Below the pieces are notes generated by a model that saw only the letters and a list, made by a program, of their open reading frames with translations, was not told the origin of the DNA and did no database searches. A stretch of DNA of 64,000 nt from Byssochlamys sp. IMV 00236 (Eukaryota > Ascomycota > Eurotiomycetes > Eurotiales > Thermoascaceae): positions 62,001-126,000 of the forward strand of contig MSJH02000826.1 in the NCBI GenBank assembly GCA_001931875.2. Direction: 5' to 3'. The position numbers and the translations under genes are program-made. Below, piece by piece: positions 55,978 to 64,000 of the stretch (position 1 is the first letter of the stretch; each line of letters starts with the position of its first letter).

Positions 55978-56642
55978 AGGCTTACCTTTGGTTTGGTGCT
56001 TTTTTTATATATATTTCTTTTTATTTCTCTTTGCCGCCATATATTTTTACTATTATTGTTATGAGATACCATCATCTTCCCCATCCGCAGCGGACGAAAA
56101 GAGAGAAGAAGAAAAGAAAAGCATTCATTGTGTCAGTCTTCCGGGTTGGAATTTGTCCATCATGAAATATCAAATCTAGTCAGCTAAAGAGACAAGACAC
56201 AGAACATATGGGACTATGAATATGAAGAAGAAGAATACAAACAGGGATTAGGCTCATAGATAGCATTGGCTCTTTGTCCTTTTTTGAAAAATCCTAACGA
56301 GTTACGAAGATGTTAAATCGTATAGGTTGCGCTCATTTTCCATTCTGTAGTTCGGTCTATACTCATGAGATAAGATAGATTCAAGAAACTTGAGCATTGA
56401 TCATCTAGTTTGATCAGGAGTCACTACGTGACATGACATGGTAATTCAACGAGGGATGACAACATAAACAGACCAACAGACAGCATCCATCTAGAAACGA
56501 CACTCGCGCTACGTACATACAATGATGGCAACACGACCAAAAAGGAAGAAAACGGGAAACTGGGTTCGCGCCATAGCAAAAACCATCATAAGATCAAACG
56601 TAAAAAGTCACGAGAACCTGAAAAAAGGTGACCAACACACGA
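55978..56642. other. Intergenic region between convergent tsr1 and sec17
   Basis: 665 bp between stops, AT-rich, with A-rich runs near 56100 and 56230. No gene is supported. Confidence 0.5.
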
Positions 56643-57764
56643 TTAAGAAAAGTCCTCTCCGACTTCCTCGATGTTGTTCTTGATCCGCAGGAGAAGTGTT
56701 GTCTTCCACTTGTCGAGCTTGCTCAGCTGGTCGTATTGGAAGAGCTTGTCGGTGAAAGCTTCCTGGTCGCCTTGCTCGACGGCCTGGGTGAGATCGACAA
56801 GGAGCTGGTGCTCTCTTGTAGAAGCGAATGTGGGGTCGATATCGCGGTAGCTTTCGAGGGCTCTGTTGGTAGCGACGAGGTCCTGAGAAGGGAAATCAGC
56901 ATAGATCATAAGGAGAGGGTCCAACACTCTACATACACCTGAGGCGAGATGGCAGATGCCGGCCTTGAGGAAATAGTCTTTGACAGACCACTTCATCAAG
57001 TTATTGTTGATGGACGACTTGCCGACACGCTCGTACTGCTCAATGGACTTGTAGTAGTCGCCTTCAATGGCGGCCAGATCGGCGACTTTGAGGAAGTGCT
57101 TGTTTGCGAGACTGCAGAGTAGATTGTTAGTCTCATCCAAAGTCCGTATCTCTTTTATAACAGGAGTTCTCTTACGCTTCCGCATTGTCACTGTCGAACC
57201 ACTCCGCCGCCTTCTCATAAGCATCCAGAGCTTTTTTCATATCCCCAATCTCCGTCTCGTACACCTCTGCCAGGTACTGCTGCTGGGTTGCAGCTCGACG
57301 GAAATTGCCCCTCCCGACGTAATGTTGGATGGCGCTGGAGAGCACGCGAGCAGCGTCTTCGGGATCAGTCTTTCGGTAGACCTTGAACGCTTCTTGTAGG
57401 CTATTGGCAGCATCATCCGGTTCATTCAAGTTCTGGGTCTGAATCGCAGCGGCCTTCTCAAATGCCAGACCGGCCTCCTTATCTGGGAGCAAAACACGTC
57501 AGTTAATGGGATCTCCGCATGTTTGCGGATGAGGGGAAATCCGCATACTTTGCTTCTGTGCTCTGAATGCATTTGCAGCTTGTGTATAGAGGTCAGCTGC
57601 ATTCTCGTACTTCTCCGATCGTCCTCCAAAGAAGCTGAAGCCTCCCGAAGCGCTTTGGAGTGCCTTGTCTGCCTGATGATTTTCGGACAGTTAGTCGGAA
57701 GCTAGGAAGGCGGGGGAACTGAAGCGCTCACTTTCTGCAGAAGCACGCGAGGATCTTGACCCAT
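56643..57764 (-). CDS. sec17: Alpha-SNAP (Sec17)
   Basis: An adaptor that recruits the Sec18/NSF ATPase to SNARE complexes for their disassembly. Five exons on the minus strand: 57764-57732, 57672-57549, 57482-57176, 57111-56937 and 56882-56643, exactly 292 residues, the classic Sec17 length. It contains LLQKADKALQSASGGFSFFG, the TPR-like helices (AIQTQNLNEPDDAANSLQEA, RRAATQQQYLAEVYE, DALDAYEKAAEWF-type segments) and the C-terminal LLLRIKNNIEEVGEDFS with the conserved Leu before the end that stimulates Sec18. The acceptor of intron 1 is CATCAG, which restores Lys-Ala-Asp-Lys; using the next CAG four bases on would break the frame. Divergent from gatC. Confidence 0.96.
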
Positions 57765-58091
57765 GGTCTCTGATTAAGCCTATGTTTACTCCGCAGATAT
57801 CTCTTCGGTCCAGAAAACCGGTTGATAGAACCGGGATGGAGAGCAAGTATGCGAGGGAACGGTGTATCAAGCTGGCGGGGAGATGAGACGATGGGAGCCG
57901 CAGCCAGCTATGAGATGACCGTCACTCAGGTGGGTCTCGCCGCCTTCACCCGCAAAGATTATCTTTTGCAAAGACCGATCTGCCAACTCACGACATATAT
58001 GAGCTCAATTCGTTTCATCCGATCTCAGATACCGATACGGCTACGCACTACAAATAGAACAGCGGACCTTAATTTTCTTCCAGAACCCTCA
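57765..58091. promoter_or_regulatory. Shared divergent promoter of sec17 and gatC
   Basis: 327 bp between starts. The gatC frame stays open through much of it and has another in-frame ATG at 57999, so part may be leader or coding for gatC. Confidence 0.45.
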
Positions 58092-58673
58092 ATGGCTTCA
58101 TTACGCACTAGCTACCGGCTACTGCCATCAATACGCGTTCGACCGGCGCGCTTTCAGCTTCTATCGTCACGCTTTTACTCCTCAGGTCCCGATGAGAAGG
58201 TGACAGATATTGAATCTATTATTTCGACACCAAGCTGGTCCGTTCGATCGTTACTGCCAGACGATTCGAGTAAATCGCAGACCCCAGCGCTCACGCAAAA
58301 AGAGCTGCGCCATCTTCTCCGTCTGTCTGCGCTTCCGCAGCCCAGCAGCGAGGCAGAAGAAAAGAAAATGCTAGAGACACTCGAGTCTCAAATACATTTC
58401 GTGAAGGAAATCCAGCGCGTTGATACGACTGGCGTCGAGCCTCTACGGAGCATTCGCGACGAGACGCCTGAAGCTACGAAGGAGAATACAATTGGCCTAG
58501 ACGCTCTGAAGGATACCATGGCCAGGGAGAGAGTCGTAGGACGCAGCAGGAAGATCGAACGGGTACCTGCTGAGAAAAACACCAAGCCCGATGGCGATAC
58601 GTGGGACAATAATGCGCTTGGATCTGCTTCGAAGACAATGGGCCGATACTTCGTGGTCGAGACGAGCCGCTGA
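58092..58673 (+). CDS. gatC: Mitochondrial glutamyl-tRNA(Gln) amidotransferase subunit C-like
   Basis: A small subunit of the mitochondrial GatCAB-type complex that converts Glu-tRNA(Gln) to Gln-tRNA(Gln). One exon, 193 residues from ATG 58092. A basic, Ser/Arg-rich presequence (SYRLLPSIRVRPARFQLL, SSRFYSSG) precedes the GatC helical domain at about residues 75-140 (LTQKELRHLLRLSALPQ, SQIHFVKEIQRVDTTGVEPL). A conserved fungal extension follows, ending MGRYFVVETSR. An in-frame ATG at 57999 would add 31 residues (MSSIRFIRSQIPIRLRTTNR), which also looks like a targeting sequence, so the start is uncertain. Confidence 0.87.
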   Translation: MASLRTSYRLLPSIRVRPARFQLLSSRFYSSGPDEKVTDIESIISTPSWSVRSLLPDDSSKSQTPALTQKELRHLLRLSALPQPSSEAEEKKMLETLESQIHFVKEIQRVDTTGVEPLRSIRDETPEATKENTIGLDALKDTMARERVVGRSRKIERVPAEKNTKPDGDTWDNNALGSASKTMGRYFVVETSR

Positions 58674-58931
58674 AGGGAGCACGGACAGCTCCTCGCGCCA
58701 CCGCAGAATTGCTGCTAGATAGACAAGAGCCTAGCTGGCCACACCACCAGCCAATGTTTCAGACCGTCTGTCTTTTCGCTGTCAGGTTGAATCAATGTTT
58801 CGCACATCTTCACGATGCTGAGTCATCCCATATGATGTCATGTGACAACCGCCTTCTGATATAAAATCCCCCAACAGCCCCCACGATCAGAGTCGCTCCA
58901 CCTCCAAAGGATTTGAGCGTCTGATGTCCCA

Positions 58932-61112
58932 ATGGCAGCTCGACTCCGCCAGTATGTTGGTGGTTCTTCCTCTGCACAAGATAATGCTCCCGATGAGAGG
59001 AGCGGGGGCGAAGACCTGTCTACGATTCTAGATCGGCATCAGCGCGGGGAGCTGACTGTTCTGGTCGCTCAGATCATGCTGTCGATGCGTAAGGCTATTG
59101 TGGATAATTTTCATGCTGCAGCGCCGTTCAAACATGCATCAGAGAGCGAAAAGGTCTTGAAGGACCGAGCCAATAGCCAGGAGGAACCTGCTCCTGATCC
59201 AGAACAGCAGGCTTCTCCTGGCCCAAAACAATCCATCCGGAGGAAACCCGTCGCACAGTCCGCACAATCTGCGCCGTCTGCACCATCTGCGATCACTGCC
59301 GAAGACATCAAGGCCGAAGCAGAGACCCTTCGACACTTTGATGACTGGAGAGATTCCGTTCTCCTCCGAATCGGTGAGGTTGTCAATAAAGACAATGAGA
59401 CCGACGGGCGGGAGCGGAAAGCCTCCGATGCCAGACCAGTGTCACAGCAAAGCTCCATCAGTACAAAGGAAACCAGGTCTGCTAGATTGCGAGAGCTCTT
59501 CCCGCCCACGGAGACCGAACTTGCCGAACTTCCAGAACCAGCAAGATTGTTAATCCTCCATTCCCTTCTCCTGCTGTTGCTAAGTCTCAAACACTACAGC
59601 GCTTATTCACGCGTTCTTTTGTTAAATGTCGCTTCTAGCCTAGGTCTATCCCTGCAAGTTCTCAACGAGGACGAGATCAAAGTCTCCCGAGGGTTGCTCA
59701 CCGCAGCCAAGGAAATGGAGGCGACTGAAGAAGCGAAGCAAAGAGCAGAGAAGAGCAGCAACGCCAGAAAGTGGAAGGTTGGGATCGCTTCAGTCGCAGG
59801 TGCGGCTCTTATCGGTCTCACTGGAGGTCTGGCTGCGCCGCTGGTTGCTGCAGGCATTGGTACAGTTATGGGTGGTTTGGGACTGGGCGCTACGGCAGCA
59901 GCGGGCTATTTGGGTGCCCTGGCTGGGAGCAGTGTCATTGTTGGCGGTCTTTTCGGTGCCTATGGTGGTCGGATGACTGGGAAGATGATGGATAATTATG
60001 CTCGCGAGGTTGAGGATTTCACGTTCATCCCGACTCGGGGCACCCGGAAACGCTTCCTGCGAGAAAGCGAAGCTGCTAAAGAGGATCGTCGTCTCCGAGT
60101 CACCATTGGCGTCAGTGGCTGGGCCCATGAAGAAGATGACATTGTCATCCCGTGGCGGGTGATTGGCAAAGACTCGGAAACTTTTGCTCTCCGCTGGGAG
60201 CTTAAGAGCCTCCTGAAGCTTGGAAATGCGATCTCAGCCTTCGTGACCAGTGCTGCATGGTCGTTTGCAGGCAAAGAGATCCTATCTCGGACTGTATTCG
60301 CCGGCATTATGAGTGCCGTTATGCTACCTGTCGGTCTCCTGAAGATCGCCAGTGTGGTCGACAATCCGTTCAGCGTGGCCAAATCTCGGGCAGATAAAGC
60401 CGGAGAAGTCCTCGCTGACGCTCTGATTAACAAAGCTCAGGGTGAACGTCCGGTCACGCTTATCGGCTATTCGCTAGGCTCCAGAGTGATCTACAGCTGT
60501 CTCCAAAGTTTGGCCAAGAGACACGCCTATGGCTTAGTCGAGAGTGCTATCCTGATGGGCTCGCCTGTTCCATCTGATACACGACAATGGCGACGAATGC
60601 GAACCGCAGTTAGTGGGCGACTTGTAAACGTCTTTTCCGAAAAGGATGCCGTTCTAGGGTTCCTGTACCGCGGTGCCAGCATCCAACTTGGTGTCGCCGG
60701 TCTTCAGCGCGTCCAAGGCCTACCAGGAGTCGAGAATGTCAATGTCAGCGACATCGTCAGCGGCCATCTACGCTACCAATACCTCATCGGCAAGATTCTC
60801 TCAACGATCGGCTTCGACGAGATCGACGCAGCAGAAGTCGAGAAGGAAGAAATCGCCCTGAAGGCTCGTGACGCAGAAGAAGAGCGCGCACGCGCTCATA
60901 ACGAACAGCGCGCTAAATCCGAAGGAGATGAAAAGCAGACCGTTATCACTGCTGAAGAAACCGCCAGGCTGGAAAGTCAGGTCGAGGAACGCACAGAGCA
61001 GCATTATATGCATCACAAGATGCATCGGATAGAACTATATGATAACGAGGAAGGAGACGATGTAGGAAAGGGAGGGCATACAGCACCGCCATTTCCTCCC
61101 TCGGGTCATTAG
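58932..61112 (+). CDS. DUF726 / TMCO4 family membrane protein with lipase-type GXSXG
   Basis: A conserved eukaryotic protein (yeast relative YFL034W/Mil1, human TMCO4), 726 residues in one exon. The N terminus is polar, with a helical segment ELTVLVAQIMLSMRKAI. A very Gly/Ala-rich hydrophobic region at about residues 285-355 (LIGLTGGLAAPLVAAG, AGYLGALAGSSVIVGG) can form a membrane hairpin. The alpha/beta-hydrolase-like part follows (LRVTIGVSGWAHEEDDI, then TLIGYSLGSRVIY with nucleophile Ser in GYSLG near residue 515, and SAILMGSPV). The C-terminal tail is charged, with a coiled-coil-like EEERARAHNEQRAKSEG. Enzyme activity is not shown. An out-of-frame ATG lies 8 nt upstream of the start, at 58924. 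Confidence 0.88.
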   Translation: MAARLRQYVGGSSSAQDNAPDERSGGEDLSTILDRHQRGELTVLVAQIMLSMRKAIVDNFHAAAPFKHASESEKVLKDRANSQEEPAPDPEQQASPGPKQSIRRKPVAQSAQSAPSAPSAITAEDIKAEAETLRHFDDWRDSVLLRIGEVVNKDNETDGRERKASDARPVSQQSSISTKETRSARLRELFPPTETELAELPEPARLLILHSLLLLLLSLKHYSAYSRVLLLNVASSLGLSLQVLNEDEIKVSRGLLTAAKEMEATEEAKQRAEKSSNARKWKVGIASVAGAALIGLTGGLAAPLVAAGIGTVMGGLGLGATAAAGYLGALAGSSVIVGGLFGAYGGRMTGKMMDNYAREVEDFTFIPTRGTRKRFLRESEAAKEDRRLRVTIGVSGWAHEEDDIVIPWRVIGKDSETFALRWELKSLLKLGNAISAFVTSAAWSFAGKEILSRTVFAGIMSAVMLPVGLLKIASVVDNPFSVAKSRADKAGEVLADALINKAQGERPVTLIGYSLGSRVIYSCLQSLAKRHAYGLVESAILMGSPVPSDTRQWRRMRTAVSGRLVNVFSEKDAVLGFLYRGASIQLGVAGLQRVQGLPGVENVNVSDIVSGHLRYQYLIGKILSTIGFDEIDAAEVEKEEIALKARDAEEERARAHNEQRAKSEGDEKQTVITAEETARLESQVEERTEQHYMHHKMHRIELYDNEEGDDVGKGGHTAPPFPPSGH

Positions 61113-61534
61113 TCTATATCCTAGAAGTTTCTGCGATCGAACCTGATACCTTTAACGCTTTTTGTATTAGAATGGGCATGGCATTAGATGGAATGAAGAA
61201 AATCACTTCTCTTGTACTCTTCATACGATTCCTAATGAACTGATACTGGATTAAACATTCGATGGACAGCATATGGATTCAGCTGTACCATCTCAGATGA
61301 CACCTGATATCTGAAGTCTTCACGAGATTATTCACATTGCAGAGAAGAAGATACATAAGCCATGAACTACCTAACGTAAACTAACATCACACATAGCTGA
61401 TAAAAAAAAAAAAAACGTTCCATCATTCCATCATTTTTCTTTTTCATCGTCAAAAAGATCGTTGAAGATTCTCCAGACACTAGATCCCCCAAATCGTACA
61501 AACAAAGAGAGGAGAATAAAGCCAAGAGATCACC
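61113..61534. other. Intergenic region between convergent genes
   Basis: 422 bp between stops, AT-rich with an A14 run near 61403-61416. Nothing else is seen. Confidence 0.5.
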
Positions 61535-63817
61535 CTATAGACCAGCAAAACGCGCCCATCCAGCAGCGCGAACGCCGCCTGGAAGACCATTTGCGGGTTT
61601 TTCAGGAGTCTTTTCGAAGTCGCTGTGGCTAGCACCACCTCTGCCTTCCTCTGCGATCTTCCCGCTGACGTCTCGTCTTCTGCCGACTCCGAGGCCGGCA
61701 ATGTAGTTTCCATATGACGACGGAGAGCCAGACCCCAGTTGGAAGCCAGCGCCAATGTCGATGCCGGAGTTACTGATAACACGGCCCTTCCGGTCAGTCT
61801 CATCGTTCTTCGATCCGCGTTTGTTCATTGTCAACTTCTCGGGACCGTCGCTGTCATCCTCATCGGCTTTTACCGACTCATACGCAACTGGTTTTCTGCT
61901 CTGGCGTCGAGAAAGCTTCTTACTGCCGAACTTCTTCTTGCTCTGGCTGCGAGAGGCTTGGTCGATATCACTGACCTTGCGCTCCGTGGAGAAACCTGGT
62001 CCGAGATTTCCATAGAACCGGTTTTCACTGTCGGGGCTCTTGATCGGTGGTTCAGGATCTCCGTTGCGCACAGAAGGATTCGGAATGTCAGTGAGGACAA
62101 TACGGCGTAAGCCATCTGCATGTGGCGGTGGTTGAGGAGTTGGCGGATTCATGCCCAGAGGGTTTAGTCGAGAAGCTGCGTCATCATCAAAGGTGCTAAT
62201 ACTGAGTTTACGTTCACCCAGATCTTGTTCGGCATCGTTATAGATCGTCACGCTTGGCAGGTCATATGCATCTTCATTGCCGTACTGTTCGTGGTTGTCC
62301 AGAGAAGTATATTCTCCGTGGGGATCTTCCGCGATTATATTGGAATACTCCTGACTGTACCTCTGTGCTGAAGAGAGCCAGTCTTTCATACCGCTGTAGG
62401 CTGTTGTAGCTGTGCTAGGGGCTCGGCTATAGACAGACGAGGTCTCACGGCGTGCCATATTCTCGTTTTCTTGGTCTTCGGCAGGGGGCGGCGATGAAGA
62501 TGGATAGACGAACCAGTTATCCTTGAGGAGAGATGACGAGGGGCTCCATTTCCTGGTATCCTCGTGGACTGCTGCTGAGGGTTCTATCACAGGCGCTTCA
62601 TGCATCGATGACGATGTTGGTCGGGAAGGCGACTCGCGGGTCTTGCGCGCAACAGACCGGGCTAGGGATGTGCTTGATCTGTTCGCCTGCTTGTAGAGGC
62701 GCATCTGTTCACTGGGGAGGTCGGCGCGTGAGAGGCGCTGCGATTGATCTGAGGTGGTGGTCACGGTTCTCTCTTCATTGAAGTCGGGTGCACAGTCTGA
62801 AATTCTGCTGGACGAGTCGCCCCGAGTGTGCATAAAGGGGACTTGACGTGGAGGGGCAATCAATGGGTCTTCTGCTGCAGACATTCGGTTTGTGCTCAAG
62901 TCGATGGTACTCTGGCTGAGGTGTTTTTCAGCAATCTCGGATTTATTGCGCTTATGAGAACGGGCTGTCAGATTATCTTCAAGTGGGTTCATATCCGGTG
63001 GTAGCTTCGTGATCTCTCGGAAGAGGACGGCTAGAAAGATGGACAGCGTAAAGCACACTGCGTGAATACCACTGTCCACGACTGTAACCAGGAAGGTGGC
63101 ATTGGCGACTTGATACGTGGCTCCCGGGCTCTGGAATAAAGTGTCCCAATGGTAAAAATCCTCAGTGTACTGGCCGTGAGCAAGGAAGGCTGTAAATATG
63201 TAAAAGGGGATCAACCCTGCGTCAACAGACGAGGCAAAAAACATGTAACTCGCCGATGATGCAGGTGTCCGTCCGGTTGCAGCTCGACTCAGATGATATA
63301 CTCCATATACGGAGTGGAGGATCGCTACAGCAGGCTATGGAAGCATCAGTATCCTCCGTCCTGCATTCCTCAAGAGATGCGCACTTACTGCCACTCTGGT
63401 AATCCATGCTGCCGAGATCTCCATGCCCTTGATGCATATCACGCAGACGAGCGCCCCCAGAGCACCGAGGAGGGCACATACTCGCAGAAACAGTAGAACG
63501 TACCGGCCATGGACAATTCGGTTCTTCGTCTTGGGGCTCATGGGCTTCACATTGGTCTTGCCATATGGGAACTGGGCATACTGGTGCACATCATCTAATC
63601 AGGACTCCATTCCCACCAATCTACAATCGTTTGGATTACTCACGGAATCCGGATGTTTATAGAAATTCACCAGCGGCGCCTCCCTCTTCGGCGGCGATTG
63701 ACGCGGAGTCCAGCTCGCTTGCGTCACTGCCTTGGGATTGAACACTTTACCGGTTGGCTCATCATAGGTATACCGCCAGGGAGGATCATAAAGAAACGGC
63801 GGCGACGATCCTCCCAT
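61535..63817 (-). CDS. Conserved fungal multi-TM protein, unknown function
   Basis: Three exons on the minus strand: 63817-63644, 63580-63389 and 63334-61535, about 721 residues. The frame continues upstream of the ATG at 63817 but only to a GTG. The N terminus GGSSPPFLYDPPWRYTYDEP is distinctive. About four membrane segments are visible: YVLLFLRVCALLGALGALV, a helix across intron 2 (AAWITRVAPAVAILHSVYGV), SYMFFASSVDAGLIPFYIF and SGIHAVCFTLSIFLAVLF. A long disordered cytosolic tail of over 450 residues follows, rich in Ser, Asp, Arg and Pro, with basic clusters such as KKFGSKKLSRRQSRKP. I know no function; the shape suggests a plasma-membrane or endomembrane protein with a regulatory tail. 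Confidence 0.75.
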
Positions 63818-64000
63818 GATGGCCGCGCCGCGAGAATGGACTGGACACTGTCGACCACGCGAGGATGTCTGGGGTAAAAGGAATGGAACACGGAACGACG
63901 TCGTGGACTGGAATGTGGCGGTGGAGATAGGAATGGAAGACAGAATGGAGGCAGACCAGGACACGGACGTCTACATAACAGAACTAAGGGCCTTAGTCCA

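Overview
The window is nuclear DNA of a filamentous ascomycete, most likely a member of the Eurotiales (Aspergillus or Penicillium type). The evidence is compact genes with many 50-130 nt GT-AG introns and CTAAC/CTGAC branch points, together with a fungal gene set: Fab1, Sec31, Mus7/Mms22, a PtaB/LDB1-type regulator, a Pex14/17 chimera and UreG. I read about 23 convincing protein genes, one cut at the left edge, plus a few weak candidates. No tRNA, rRNA, CRISPR array or intact transposon was recognised. A 28-N assembly gap lies inside a T-tract at 9405-9432.

Layout. 1-11.2 kb: a partial minus-strand gene, then divergently the very large PI3P 5-kinase fab1, then a mitochondrial dicarboxylate carrier (dic1). 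11.2-17.5 kb: a gene-poor accessory stretch with ORF relics and one secreted-type FAD-linked (BBE-like) oxidoreductase. 17.5-31 kb: housekeeping genes, namely a divergent pair of respiratory-chain subunits (cox12 and an NDUFA4/MLRQ-like protein), an RRM protein, sec31, pex14/17, ies2 and a small membrane protein. 31.4-44 kb: mus7, a Gag1-clamp-like protein and a mitochondrial AAA ATPase. 44-51 kb: the Q-rich regulator ptaB with a long leader, and ureG. 51-64 kb: the divergent ribosome-biogenesis pair utp7/tsr1, the divergent pair sec17/gatC, a DUF726 lipase-like membrane protein and an unknown four-TM protein.

Many neighbours are head-to-head pairs on short shared promoters, and two pairs join genes of one process: cox12 with the MLRQ-like gene (respiration), and utp7 with tsr1 (small-subunit ribosome maturation). 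The most notable structural signal is extreme exon miniaturisation in nuclear genes for mitochondrial proteins. There is a 3-nt exon in cox12, a 5-nt exon in dic1, and 16- and 13-nt exons in the MLRQ-like gene. All were deduced from splice signals and the conserved protein reading. Other points of interest are a non-canonical splice junction in the FAD oxidase, a 72-codon upstream ORF that overlaps the ptaB start, and decayed reading frames in the gene-poor stretch.

Exon coordinates were derived by hand from splice consensus and protein continuity; none was checked against RNA or databases.
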